Assembly: GCA_023935145.1 (NCBI GenBank)
Contig: CM043703.1
Location: 27,404,227 to 27,468,226 of the forward strand
Length of the DNA: 64,000 bases
Origin: Bretschneidera sinensis
Taxonomy: Eukaryota > Streptophyta > Magnoliopsida > Brassicales > Akaniaceae
Direction: 5' to 3'
Made by a program: the position numbers and the translations under genes. Shown in pieces: positions 34,132 to 46,743 of the stretch. Every line of letters starts with the position of its first letter. The first letter of the stretch is position 1. The notes under the pieces are model-generated. The model saw only the letters and a program-made list of their open reading frames with translations, made no database searches and had not been told where the DNA came from.

Positions 34132-35017
34132 GCTAGTTTCTGGTACAGCAGTTTTGATGGTTACCAGATCCTGGGCCGAGACATTTACCAAATCCACGAC
34201 AGAGATAGCCTTCAAATTCGCGGACTTGTTGCTTGTGCTATAGTCGCGATGGTAGCTTAATCAATTATCGAAAAGGTCGAATAGACACGATTGTGGATTG
34301 TTGGTTCAACAGTTTTGATTATAGTCACCAGGTCCTTGATGATACTATCCTTTGTCTAGATCTGGCTTGGACATCCGACAGAAGCTGTATTTGATTCTGC
34401 GTTTTCTTTTTGGAATTATGTTGTTTTTATTATTTTTTCTTGAGTAGTGTAGTTTTTTTATAAAAAAAAAAATTACGTTCTTATTGCTTGATTTATATAG
34501 TTGTTGAACAGATTTTGAATTTTTTTTGTTGTAATTGTTTAAAATTAAGATTATTGTTGTTTATGATAATTAACACAAATTTTGAGTTTGAAATTTATTG
34601 TTAGAATTAAGATTACTATTTTCGTTTTTAAAATTAAGATAAAATTTAAGTATGAGAAGGTAAAAAGTATTTATCAATAATTAATTGACTATGAACGTTA
34701 ATTTGGAGTTCTTTAAACAATTACTTTATTTACATACTTTTTAACTTAAATACAAACTGATAACAAACAAGATAATTCAAATTTATGAATAAAAAATGAT
34801 TTTTTGCTTATGCATTCTTTAAAAAAAATAAAAATAAAAATAGAAAGGTATTAAGTGAAAATGAGAAACTATATTTTTCAAGCAAACTAGGAATCATATA
34901 CTCTATCTTCCTCACATAACTTTTTCTCAATTGATATTGTTCCACTAGTAAATGCTTAAAGCATCAGCTCTTTGTTCTCTTTATTGAATACAAGTTATTG
35001 ACTGCCTAATATTTATT

Positions 35018-35132
35018 ATGAGGAAATTTGTGAATTCACAGACCATTTTATCAGTGAGTTCTTGGAGGTGCAAGACCGATATTCAGCTTCAAAATGTAGT
35101 GGCCATGAGCTGGAGACCTACTGCTAGGGGTT
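35018..35132 (+). pseudogene. RNase H-like relict, truncated by the duplication
   Basis: The first third of the RNase H-like segment (start, QTILSVSSWRCKTDIQLQN, WRPTARGW), ending at the duplication breakpoint before the catalytic Asp. Confidence 0.6.
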
Positions 35133-35449
35133 GGCTTTGTAAATGGAATTTTCTTGGGGAAAATTCCAGGGAAACACGTAGTTCTTATCACTTTCTTTTT
35201 ATCTTCTTTCGTTCTTCAAGAACAAGAAGGTTCTTGAAGAGGTGTTGCTGTAATTGTAAGAGCTCAATTGTTTTAGTGCAGAGAGCTCGGAGGAACTCAC
35301 GGGGACGTAGGCACATTGCCGAACCTCGATAACAATTGCTTGTGTTCTTTCTTTGATTGGTTTGATTCTTGTTTATTACAAGTCATTTTAAACTTGGGTG
35401 TTTGGAAAGATCACAACCTAGGATTCCGTAAGAAGGTGATTTTCCAACA
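35133..35449 (+). repeat. Duplicated family-1 LTR tail
   Basis: The last ~317 bp of the element B 3' LTR, again followed by gctag at 35450-35454. A by-product of the tandem duplication, not an independent insertion. Confidence 0.88.
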
Positions 35450-36348
35450 GCTAGTTTCTAGTACAGCAGTTTTGATGGTTAGCAGATCCTGGGCCGAGAC
35501 ATCTGCCAAATCCACGACAGAGATGGCCTTCAAATTCGCGGACTTGTAGCTTGTGCTATAGTCGCGATGTTAGCTTAATCAATTATTGAAAAGGTCGAAT
35601 AGACACGATTGTGGATTGTTGGTTCAACAGTTTTGATTATAGTCACCAGGTCCTTGATGATACTATCCTTTCTCTAGATTTGGCTTGGACATCCGACATA
35701 AGCTGTATCTGATTTTGCGTTTTCTTTTTGTAATTATCTTGTTTTTATTATTTTTTCTTGAGTAGGGTAGTTTTTTATATAAAAAAAAATTACGTTCTTA
35801 TTGCTTGATTTATATAGTTGTTGAACAGATTTTGAAATTTTTTTGTTGAAATTGTTTAAAATTAAGATTATTGTTGTTTATGATAATTAACACAAATTTT
35901 GAGTTTGAAATGTATTGTTAGAATTAAGATTACTAATTTCTTTTTTAAAATTTAGATAAATTTTAAGTATGAAAAGGTAAAAGTATTTATCAATAATTAA
36001 TTGACTATGAACGGTAATTTGGAGTTCTTTAAACAATTACTTTATTTACATACTTTTTAACCTAAATACAAACTCATAATTAACAATATTTTTAACTGAG
36101 AGAGATAACAAAATTGAAAACTATGAATGGAAAATAATTTTTTTGCTTGTGCATTCTAAAAAAAAATAGAAATAGAAAGGTATTAAGTGAACATGAGAAA
36201 CTATATTTTTCCAGCAAACTATTAATCATATACTCTATTTTCTCACATAACTTTTTCTCAATTGATATTGTTCCACTAGTAAATGCTTAAAGCATCAACT
36301 CTTTGTTTTCTTTATTGAACACAAGTTATTGACAGTCTAATATTTATT

Positions 36349-37030
36349 ATGAGGAAATTTGTGAATTCGCAGACCATTTTATTATTGAGTTCTTGGAGGT
36401 GCAAGACCGATATTCAGCTTCAAAATGTCGCGGCCACTAGCTGGAGACCTACTGCTAGGGGTTGGCTTAAAGTAAATATTGATGGGGCAATGTCTTCCCT
36501 TCAGGGCTATGATAGGGATTGTTCGGGACGAGAATTGAGAGTTTCTGGCTGCAATGTCTTGTAAGATTAATAGCATAGTAGATCCAGAGTTTGAAGAAGA
36601 AATGGCAATGCGAGAGGCGATTGACTTTGCTGAGGGATTGGGCTTGCAGCATGTCGTTTTTGAGACTGATTGCCTTTGTGTATATCAGACAGTTCAGAGA
36701 GATGCTAAGTGTTGGAGACCCCAAATAACAAAATGACCCAATACTTAATAAAAGGTCAAATCACAAGACTTTAATAATTGATGAACTCAAGTTTATTTCC
36801 AACAGGATTTGTCCACAATGGATCCTGTTATTAATGATATCGAAGCTCTCCTTGGGAACTTCTGTGCGTGGAAGATTTTTCGTGTAGCTAGAACATGTAA
36901 TGAAGCAGCTCATTCCTTAGCCAAGAATACCCTTTCTATCGAGGAGCATTGTTTGGTTAGAGGATGCACCAAATTTTCTAGCTCCTTCAATTTTAAAGGA
37001 CTCCATGTTTTGAGTTTTGACAGTAAATGA
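36349..37030 (+). pseudogene. RNase H-like (RVT_3) pseudogene, unit 3
   Basis: Pieces at 36349-36564 (WRPTARGW, NIDGA with the first catalytic Asp), 36554-36736 (IVDPEFEEEMAMREA with the Glu, TDCL with the second Asp) and 36809-37030 (IEALLGNF, ARTCNEAAHSLAK with the fourth-site His). The first two are in different frames; the last two are in one frame, separated by an intron-like AT-rich stretch ending in tttccaacag. All active-site positions are present, so the breaks could be as few as one frameshift plus one real intron, but there is no clear start and the copy number and decay suggest a pseudogene. Confidence 0.6.
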
Positions 37031-37706
37031 AAATTTATGTTCCTTCTCTAAAAAAATAGGAAAAATTATATTTAGCCACCTATAGTATGGCTTAACCGAC
37101 ACAGAGAGACCTGTAGTTTCAAAATATACAGATACACGTGGAATATTCATTTAAACTTCAAGGAGGTATAGTGAACAGTATTCCACACCATAAGAGGGTA
37201 AATTTAAATTAATTCTATAAAATATGTACAATGTTGCGCTGTGGATTTTTGCACTCTAAACTGCCACCTTTTCTTTTAACAACAAATAAATAAATGAAAA
37301 TTAAGATAAATTTTTTAAGAAAAGATCAATCAAGTTTAGTTGAAACAGTATATACACGAACGCATTTTGAAAAATCTTTAATTCTTGTCATCTAGATTTT
37401 GTTAGTCCGGCTTAAAAAAAAAGTAATATTATCATTATCAAATCTAATGTCAGTTTATACGTACAAAATAAACTAGGTAAAGGCAGAAATGCCCATATTT
37501 AAATTGTAACATGTATACCAATCTTTTTAGTATAAATATCACCTCTAAAACAATTTTAATCGTTGTCCCGACCCTTCAACCCTTTCTATTGAATAAGGTT
37601 TTTCCACCAACACGCTTCTACCATTGATATAACAATAGTAAACCTCATATGTAAGTATCTTCAACAAATTTTTTTGAGCTGGCCTGTGTTTGAAGTCTCA
37701 CATGTA

Positions 37707-37799
37707 GGCGTTGTTTGGAACTTAAAGCAAAAAAATTGCCCTTATTAGGCCTTTTTTTTTTGCTTTAAGTTGTATTTAAAACTTGTACCAAACAACGCC
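37707..37799. mobile_element. Hairpin MITE-I, unit 4 copy
   Basis: Same inverted ends; the left arm has lost ~14 bp (ttgtttggaacttaaagc), so this copy is shorter (93 bp). Confidence 0.58.
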
Positions 37800-38503
37800 G
37801 TAATCGTCTTTCTTCTTTCTTTTCATGTGTGTTTCTTAATCAAAGTCGCAAAAAGAAAAAAAAATAAACAATTATACATGTGCTAAATTCTCTCATTAAT
37901 ATCTTGGTTGTTTTTCTGATAGATTGATTATATATTAGGTGTATATTAAAATATATGTTAATTACTTGTTTGTGAAACATTATAATGATGAGCTTCTTGA
38001 AATGAAATTGCTATTTGACTATAGATATAGAGCCTTTAGACTTGAACTTATAAATGTCAAATATTTGATTCTTTGCCAAGAAACATTTTATCCATTTCAT
38101 TTTCTTTTTTGCTTTGATGTCTACAACTTTGTCATATGGTATTTTATTGTTAGGCCATTGGATGTTTCTTCTCTTATCCAAATTATGTTTTTCTTTCATT
38201 AAAATATAAGAAATGGTTGACAATTTCTTGATATCCTCATCAATTTGCAGTGTGCATAAGCTCACATAAACATGCTATATATTTCATATTATAACACATT
38301 AGTGTTCCACAAATCTAAATAAAAAAATTTACAATATTAATACATGAAATATCTCCAAGATATCGCATATCCAATGACAATTATATCCATCACATACATA
38401 GTAAACTAAACGAAGGAAGAAAAAGCTATTCAATACGTATTAAAATGGAGGCTAAAAAAAAAGGGTAAATTTTTTTCATTTTCTTGCCCGATATAATGTG
38501 ATT

Positions 38504-38707
38504 GTGACATTCCTTATGACATTTAATGAAAATGGGGAAAATTCGATGGGATTTTAAGAGGATAGTCGGAATGATGACGCTGAGATTCCATATATAAATT
38601 GCATTGTGACATTCCTTATGAGATTTAATGTAAATGGGGAAAATTCAATGGATTTTAAGAGGATAGTAGGAATGATGACGCTGAGATTCCATATATAAAT
38701 TGCATTA
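38504..38707. repeat. 102 bp tandem duplication, unit 4 only
   Basis: The segment starting gtgacattccttatga at 38504 is repeated at 38606 and includes 'gatgacgctgagattcc' twice. Units 2, 3, 5 and 7 have it once. Non-coding. Confidence 0.85.
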
Positions 38708-38860
38708 ATTAGATTGCTTCATATTGATAGATTACAATTAAATTTCAGATTTTTATTCCATTGTTTACATTCAGCAATGTGGTAGGCTAAACACTATATA
38801 TACTAATGGCATTGTACAAAGTTTACACAAACAAAATTACAATAACTAGAGATGAACTAT

Positions 38861-39108
38861 GGTCGGTTGGTGATTTACCAAAAAACAGTTGGTGGAATAA
38901 CATTTATTCTTTGGTTTTCTGGTAAATTATTAATCCAATTAGAGTTTAATTCTACGAGGAAGATGCTATGATCCTTCAGCATGTATAAAGTTTAAGCTCA
39001 CTTAAATAGTTTTTCTTTTATTTTCAATTTGATTTATGTCCTAAGTATCAATTTTTTTACTTTCTCCATTTTTTTAAGTGACTTAAAAGAAAAATTCACT
39101 AACCAACC
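38861..39108. mobile_element. MITE-M candidate, unit 4 copy
   Basis: Left end ggtcggttggtgattt intact, right end changed to ctaaccaacc. Confidence 0.5.
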
Positions 39109-40242
39109 ACCATTAGTGTGTGGATTTAATCTCCTTGGAGATTCGAAATCATTTTCACCAACTTTCTTACTGTTTGGAAATTGACAAAAATCTTCGTATA
39201 TATTTTGTCTATCTTTGACCTCATAGATTCAAGACCATACTTGCGGCTATGTTGCAGCCCAGTGGTTGCCAGAAGTGCGACTGAAATAGCCTACAAATTC
39301 ACGCTACTCTTTTTTTTTTTTTTAATAAAAATCCTTGGCTAGTTTCTGGTACAGCAGTTTTGATGGTTACCAGATCTGGGGCGGAGACGTCTGTCAAATC
39401 CACGACAAAGATAGCCATCAAATTCACGGACTGGTAGCTTGTGCTATAGTTGGGATGGTTGCTTAATCAATGATCGAAAAGGTCGAATAGACACGGTTGT
39501 GGATTATTGGTGCAACAATTTTGATTATAGTCACCAGGTCCTTGATGACACTATCCTTTGTCTAGATCTGGCTTGGACATCCGACATAAGCTGTATCTGA
39601 TTTTGTGTTTTCTTTTGGGAATTATCTTGTTTTTATTATTTTTTCGTGATTAGAGTAGTTTTTTAATTAAAAAAAATTACATTCTTATTGCTTGATTTAT
39701 ATAGTTGTTGAACAGATTTTTGAGTTTGAAAATTTTTTTGTTGTAATTGTTTAAAATTAATATTATTGTTGTTTATGATAATTAACACAAATTTTGAGTT
39801 TGAAATTTATTGTTAGAATTATGATTACTATTTTCTTTTTTAAAATTAAGGGAAATTTTAAGTATGAAAAAGTAAAAGTATTTATCAATAATTAATTGAC
39901 TATGAACCGTAATTTGGAGTTCTTTAAACAATTACTTTATTTACATACTTTTTAACCTAAATACAAACTGATAACTAACAAGATTTCTAACCGAGAGAGA
40001 TAACAAAATTCAAAACTATGAATAGAAAATAAATTTTTTTGCTTGTGCATTCTAGAAGAAAAAGTAGAAAGGTATTAAGTGAAACTGAGAAACTTTACTT
40101 TTACAGCAAACTGTGAATCATATACTCTATCTTCCTCACATAACTTTTTCTCGATTGATATTGTTACACTAGTAAATGCTTAAAGCATCAACTCTTTGTT
40201 TTCTTTATCGAATACAAGGTATTGACTGTCTAATATTTATTC

Positions 40243-41361
40243 TGAGGAAAATTGTGAATTCGCAGACCATTTTATCAATGAGTTCTTGGAGGTGCAAGAC
40301 CGATATTCAGCTTCAAAATGTATGGGCCACTAGCTGGAAGGGTTGGGTTAAAGTAAATATTGATGGGGCAACGTCTTCCCTTCAAGGCTACGATAGGGAT
40401 TGTTCGGGACGAGAATTGAGAGTTTCTGGCTGCAATGTTGACGCCGGGCAGAATAGCGATTATTCTGCAGGCTAGTTGAACAGATCGTTCATAGGGATTA
40501 ACACAAGAAAAACCCTAAAAAAAACAATGCAGAGAAACAGCTCTGATGTTTATTTAAAATTATGCAAATTCAATAATAATGTTTACAAAACCGTAAGACC
40601 TTATTTATAAGGTCGAAACAAAATAGGAAAAATTAAATTAAGGTTGAAATTAAAATAACTAAAATAAAAAGTTTCCTAAAAACATTAAACTGCCAATTTG
40701 AGGGCCGAAACGTTGTTTTTTGGCTTAAAAATGGCTGATTGCGATGTAATCAGGTTTTGTTCATTGGCCCGTTTCCAATCAGACTAGGGTCTTTCGGGCC
40801 TGATCTGAGCCAGTGGCCCGTTCTAGGCAGTCCACCTGCGCTGATCTGCCAACTCTGTATCATCTGACTTGGATCCTCCTGCGTCAAATGTCTTGTAAGA
40901 TTAATAGCATAGTAGATCCAGAGTTTGAAGAAGCAATGGCAATGAGAGAGGCGATTGACTTTGCTGAGGGATTGGGCTTGCAGCATATCACTTTTGAGAC
41001 TGATTGCCTACGTATGTATCAGACAGTTCAGAGAGATGCTAAGGGTTGGAGACCCCAAATAACAAAATGACCCAACATTTAATAAAAGGTCAAATCACGG
41101 CACTTTACTAATTCATCAAATCAAGTTTATTTCCAACCGGATTTGTCCACAATGGATCCTGTTATTAATGATATCGAAGCTCTCCTTGGGAACTTCTGTG
41201 CGTGGAAATTTTTCATGCACCTAGAACATGTAATGAAGCAACTCATTCCTTAGCCAAGAATGCTCTTACTATCAAGGAGCGTTGTTTGGTTAGAGGATGC
41301 ACCAAATTTTCTAGCTCCTTCAATTTTAAAGGACTCCATGTTTTGAGTTTTGACAGTAAAT
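40243..41361 (+). pseudogene. RNase H-like pseudogene, unit 4, interrupted by a solo LTR
   Basis: The 5' piece (40243-40438) lacks about 20 bp after 'ccactagctgga' but keeps NIDGA. The coding-like sequence resumes at 40887 with IVDPEFEEAMAMREA and TDCL, and the third piece (about 41140-41361) holds the CNEATH-type motif, with a base missing in 'gtggaaatttttcatg'. The insertion between them is a 448 bp solo LTR. Confidence 0.6.
40439..40886 (-). mobile_element. Solo LTR of a third LTR family (448 bp)
   Basis: Begins TGACGC and ends GCGTCA, flanked by the 5 bp duplication AATGT (40434-40438 and 40887-40891). The uninterrupted site 'gcaatgtcttg' is present in units 2, 3 and 5. Read on the minus strand it has a TATA-like cttataaataagg and then a region ending in the terminus, so it is probably in minus orientation. 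A 5 bp duplication with TG...CA ends and no internal region indicates a solo LTR; a small TRIM-like element is the alternative. The aaaccctaaa string inside is not telomeric. Confidence 0.8.
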
Positions 41362-41850
41362 GAAAATTTATATTCCTTCTCTAAAAAAATAGGAAAAATA
41401 TTACATTTAGCCACCTAAAGTATGGCTTAACCAACACAGGAAGACCTGTAGTTTCAAAATATACAGATACCCATGGAATATGAATTTTTTGATTTAAGAA
41501 TACAGATATCCCCACCGTTGAATAACTGTTAGTAAAATTTGTTATCTCTGGTCATCCCCCCTTACACATCAGCATTTTTGAAGAAATATCCCCATAGTAC
41601 CCTTGACAGATACCTTTCACAAAGCAAAGCAAATTCATGTATGCTTTCTTTTCCTTTTTGTTTCTCCTCTCACTACCAAAAAAAATTCAGATCTTCAATG
41701 GTAAGAATCAGTTTGGCATAGAAACAAAGTGTGTGTTTATCAATTGTTGTGACAAACTCCATTGATGTATATACAAATGTCTGACTCCACGCGTTTTCAG
41801 CTCAAGCACAACTTATTGTGCCATCTTTTGAGAATAACAATTACATTTCT

Positions 41851-42677
41851 TGTTGGAAATCACCTTGACAAGATGCCCAGGTGGTGATCTTCCAAACACC
41901 CAAGTCTTTAATGACTTGTAGAAAGAATTTCAGCAATCGAACACAAGAACAGAAAATCAAAGAAAGAAAGAAGACAAGTAATTTGTTGTCGAGGTTCGGC
42001 AATGTGCCTACGTCCCGGTGAGTTCCTCCGAACTCTCTGCACTATCTCAATGGTTCTTACAAAGTTACAGCAATCCCCTTCAAGAATCCAAGTTCTTGAA
42101 GAACCAAGAAGAGAACGAGAAAGTGATAGACCTATTACAATGCTTTCTATCAATTCTCTACTAACCTCTCTTCTTTACAACCAGCCTCACTACAAGAGTC
42201 CCTCTTGTGTTTATGTCTCTCACAAAATTCTCTCTTGTGTTTACAATGATCTCACAATGTCACAACCTGTGTGGTTCTCTCACACACCTTTTTCACCACT
42301 TGAAATGAGGCTAAGAAACCCTTTTTATAGCCTCTTAATTCTTGGACAATCTTGTGAATCATTCTTGACCCTTTGATCATGTTCTTCCTTTAATCTCAGC
42401 CCTTCATCACTCTCCAAGTGATGCTGTGCGATTTGGTGTGGTGCTGTGTGCTGTGGCGTGACCTGATGCTGCAGCCTCCTGATGCTGTGCGCACACCTCC
42501 TGCCTGTGGGCAGAAACTTCCACAGCAATGTGCCTGACCTTGCCATGTTCAAAACTTAAGCACACACTTGTGTGCAACCATTTAACTTGCTGAAATTTCA
42601 TACTCCACCTTTGATTTGGACTTTAACCAACTTTAGACCATGTTTGGATATGTTTGAAACTTAGACAAATAACAACA
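41851..42677 (-). mobile_element. Family-1 solo LTR
   Basis: An 827 bp LTR starting TGTTGG and ending AACAACA, flanked by TTTCT on both sides (41846-41850 and 42678-42682). The empty site 'tacatttcttttat' is intact at the start of units 1, 3, 6 and 7. Orientation matches element A. It is most likely the product of LTR-LTR recombination that removed the internal region. Confidence 0.92.
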
Positions 42678-43861
42678 TTTCTTTTATTAAATTTAGTATT
42701 TTGATTCTGAGCAAAACACAGATTTGAGTTCATCTAAGCAATTTCCAGTTCCACAATACCCGACAAAAAATGTAGACAGGATGTCACTTTGACAGTTTTT
42801 TTTTATATCTTTCTCTGGTAACGAAGAGCGAGAATGTCTGTGATGAAATGTTGACTTATTATCTGATAGGGTAATTTCAACGGGTGCAACTGAGTCTTTT
42901 TCGTAAATAAATGTACATAAGAGATTAAAACTCATTTCTATTTCATTTTCCCCAAACGACTATTTAATAACAAGTTTTTTTCAATACTTTCTCAACAATC
43001 TTTTTTTTTTTTTTTCATTTTCTCTTCACGAGATAAATTTAATAGAACTAACTATTGAATGACAATAAACAAATCATGAGAACTTTTTTCATGTGAATTT
43101 GTATCCTTTATGGTTGTGATTGTCTTTGTACTGTTCATAGTGAAATGGTGTCACGTTAAAAAAAAAGAAAACTATGATGAAGATTAGACAATTTTCAGAG
43201 CATCTAAAAAATTTAGATTCTGAAAAGAAAAAAAATGGTGTGATAATGACAGCTAGTCCCCCCTCGTTCGCACGTATTAATGGATGAACTGTCGTCCAAA
43301 AACGGTTGGCTATCAAATTTTGTAGATTCCATTTACACTAAAATATAGCCTTGTGGTGCTGCTATTTTTTGATAACCATAATAGAAAATTAGTAGATCTA
43401 AAGTAGGGCCCCCTCCAATAACATGTGCGGCACGTGAATATGGTGTGTCCGACGGAAGGCGACGAATCCAATGCAAAAATATATATCTCATTGGGCATTT
43501 TTCAACGGTATCGATTTTGTTCTTTTTCGATTACCAGTTGGCCCGATATTGCAATATGTCTCCAAAGGATAAAAAATGTAGTACATAACCTAATTGATAT
43601 CTTTTTTTTTTCTTTTTCGCTTAAGGGACATTTCAAACCTTAAGGCTAGTTTTGTGAGACTTGAGAACTTTCATACACGTACGAGCATATAATAACAATA
43701 TGTATGGGAATTACTTGCATAAGTAGTGTGTTCAAGGCTTGTTTAAATTATTATCGATAAAGATCGAACAATGACTAGTTTAGATTTGACGATGAATTTG
43801 ACTAGGCAAATGAATACTCAACTAGGATTCTATATTTTTCCTTAAGGCTTGTAAACTCTTC

Positions 43862-44080
43862 CTATCCTAATTCCTTTGGCTCATCCTCAACATTAAAAGA
43901 AATATCCCTCGCATCTAAGGCTAGACCATCTTGTATATCTTTCAACGTGCACTCATCCTCCAAGGAGAGAGTAGTGATTTCTTTCTTAACCACCACCTCA
44001 AGATCCAAACTTAGTCTCTCTATATGAGACTCCACCGAAGAGCTACTCACCTTGACCTCTGAGGAACTAAACGGACTACT
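43862..44080 (-). pseudogene. Acidic coding-like relict, unit 5 copy
   Basis: Open on the minus strand for more than 62 codons (VSSSSVESHIERLSLDLEV, EDECTLKDIQDGLALDARD, FNVEDEP), highly acidic, with no ATG start. Directly upstream on the minus strand lies an AT-rich stretch ending in tattgcag (44073-44080), a plausible intron acceptor. Function and family unknown. Confidence 0.4.
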
Positions 44081-45402
44081 GCAATATTAAAATAACAAAA
44101 TTATGGCTATTGAAAAGCCAACATAATTGCATGTGAGATATTTAACCTTCTAACAGTATTGTGAGCTAAATTATGGTTGTATTATAGGCTTATGTACGAG
44201 TATGGGTAATGAGATAGTATTGGTTTACATTGAAATTAAATTATCCTTGTGTTACTTGTACATAGCATCGTTCAATAAAAAAAAACTTTATGTACATAAA
44301 AGATGGAAGCTCATTTCTATTCATAATTTACTCTGTTCATTTTGTGTTCATGAGATAAATTTAATAGAACTAATTATTTAATGACATTGAGAAAATAATG
44401 AAAACCTTTTTCATGTGCATTTTAATCAATCATGGGATTATCTTGGTGTTGTTCATGGTGAGATGGTGGCCACCTCATAAAAAATGAAATATACTGTTAT
44501 GATTGGACCACTTTAAAACATTTTCTAGATATTTAAAAAATTTAGAATATGAAAGAAATAGAAAATATATAACAGCTAACTTAGATTTTTTAATACCATA
44601 CAACAATATATAAAATTAGAAAAATCATCTATATTCCATTTAATAATTATATATATTTCTAATATTAAATATATAAATATAAATACGCTTTCGAGACGCT
44701 CTCTATCTTAACATTTTAAGAAGTTTGATGCTCTCGTGCTCCCGATCCCACTCTCTCTCCTGCTCAACGATCTTGTATTCTAGATTTCAATCCCATCATT
44801 ACTTCCATTACTTAATTAATAGTCCAATTTAGTTTACACAAAACCATGATTAAGTAACTTGAAAAAAAACTAAACTTCAAGGAGGTATAGTGAACAGTAT
44901 TCCAAACCATAAGAGGGTAAATTTAAATTAACCCTATAAAATATGAACTATGTTGCCAAGTGGTTTTTTGCACTCTAAACTACCACCTTTACTTTTAAAA
45001 ACACTTAAAATAAATGAAATTTAGGATAAATTTTTCCAAAAAAAGATCCAGGAAGTTTATTTGATTCTTTAATTCTTTAATTCTTGTCATCTAGAATTTT
45101 TTAGTCCGGCATAAAAAGAGTAATATTGTCTTAATCAAATCTGACGTCAGTCTATGCGTACAAAATATACTAGGTAAAGACAGAACTGCCAATATTTAAA
45201 TTGTAACATGTATAACAATCTTTTTAGTATAAATATCCCCTCTAAAACAATTTTAATCATTGTCCCGACCCTTCAACCCTTTCTACTCAATTAGGTTTTT
45301 CCACCAACACGCTTCTACGATCAATATAACAATAGTAAACCTCATATGTAAGTATCTTGAACAATTTTTTTGAGCTGGCCTGTGTTTGAAGTCTCACATG
45401 TA

Positions 45403-45510
45403 GGCATTGTTTGGTACATGCATTAAGTTCAAATTAAAGCAAAAAAATTGTCCTTGTTAGGCCTCGTTTTTTGCTTTAAGTTGTATTTCAAGCATGTTCC
45501 AAACAACACC
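45403..45510. mobile_element. Hairpin MITE-I, unit 5 copy
   Basis: Inverted ends ggcattgtttggtac / gttccaaacaacacc, with the internal differences also found in unit 7 (ttcaagcatg). Confidence 0.55.
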
Positions 45511-46491
45511 GTAATCATCTTTCTTCTTCATTTTCTCCTATGTATCTTAATCAAAGTCGGAAAAATAAAAAATAAAAATCAATAATTGTATGTGTGCAAA
45601 ATTCTCTCATTAATATCTTGGTTGCTTTTATGATTGATTTATTAGATATTAGGTGTATGTTAAAATACATGTTAATTAGTTGTTTTTGAAACATTATAAT
45701 GATGAGCTTCTTGAAATGAAATTGTTATTTGACTATAGATATCAAGCCTTTTGATTTGAACGTGTAAATGTCAAATATTTGATTCTTTGCCAAGAAAAAT
45801 TTTCCCCATTTCATTTTATTTTTTTGCTTTGATGTCTATAACTTTTTTATAATGAATTTTTATTGTTAGGCCTTTGGATGTTTCTTCTCTTACCCAAATT
45901 ATGTTGTTCTTTCATAAAATTTAATTAAAATATAAGAAATGGCTGAAAATTTCTAGATATCCTCATAAATTTGCCGTGAGCATAAGCTCACATAGACAAA
46001 CTATATATTTCATATTATAACACATTAGTGTTCCACAAATCTAAAAAAAAATATTTACAATACCAATATATGAAATAACACAAAGATTTTGCATATCCAA
46101 TGAGAATTATATCCATCACATACATAGTAAACTAACCAAATCAAGATAAAGCTATTCAATACATGTTAAAATGGAGTCTCAAAAAGAAAAAAAAAGGTAT
46201 TTTTTTTTCCATTTACTTGCCGGATAGAATGTGATTGTGACATTCCTCATGAGAAATAATGTAAAGGGGGAAAATTCAATAGATTTTAAGAGGATAGTAG
46301 GAATGATGACGCTGAGATTCCACATATAAATTGCATTAATTAGATTGCTTCATATTGATAGATTACAATTAAATTTCAGATTTTTATTCCATTGTTGACA
46401 TTCAGCAATGTGGTAGGCTAAACACTATATATACTAATGGCATTGTACAAGGTTTACACAAACAAAATTACAATAACTAGAGATGAACTAT

Positions 46492-46743
46492 GGTCCGATC
46501 GTGATTTTGCGAAAAAACAGTTGATGGAATAACATTTATTCTTTGGTTTTCTGGTAAATCATTAATCTGATTAGAGTTTAATTCTACGAGGAAGATGCTA
46601 AGATCCTTTAGGATGTGTATAGTTTAAGCTCACTTAATTAGTTTTTCTTTTATTTTCCATGTGATTTGTCCTAAATATCAATTTTTTTTTTTACTTTCTC
46701 TAATAGTTTTAAGTGACTTAAACGAAAAATTCACTAACCGACC
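46492..46743. mobile_element. MITE-M candidate, unit 5 copy
   Basis: Left end eroded (ggtccgatcgtgattt), right end ctaaccgacc intact. Confidence 0.48.

Larger units (their letters stand above)
33815..36463. repeat. 1.32 kb tandem duplication spanning LTR tail, spacer and RNase H start
   Basis: Copy 1 is 33815-35132 and copy 2 is 35133-36463. Each runs from ggctttgtaaatgg in the LTR through GCTAG, the AT-rich spacer and the first third of the RNase H-like segment. The breakpoint shows GGCTT shared by the LTR (33815-33819) and the RNase H segment (gggttggctt at 36464-36468), a 5 bp microhomology. The copies differ by small indels and substitutions, so the event is not brand new. Confidence 0.88.
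21723..37149. repeat. Array unit 3 (most complete unit, carries element B)
   Basis: Runs from the left block through both subrepeats, the MITEs, element B and a 1.3 kb tandem duplication to the right block. Near 37149 the right block is cut and joins the middle of unit 4, just before the aaacttcaaggaggtatag landmark. Without element B and the duplication it is close to 8.4 kb, which is the main basis for the unit-length estimate. It lacks about 0.8 kb between its F and G blocks that unit 1 has (junction near 25020-25030). Confidence 0.85.
37150..41837. repeat. Array unit 4 (middle to right block)
   Basis: Starts at the aaacttcaaggaggtatag landmark, lacking blocks A to G, and runs to the start of unit 5. 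It carries a 102 bp tandem duplication, the empty GCTAG site (39338-39342) and a solo LTR inside its RNase H-like segment. Confidence 0.83.

Noticed and set aside
40505..40520. aaaccctaaa string like a plant telomere repeat
   Set aside because: Only a single occurrence, inside a solo LTR; not a telomeric array.
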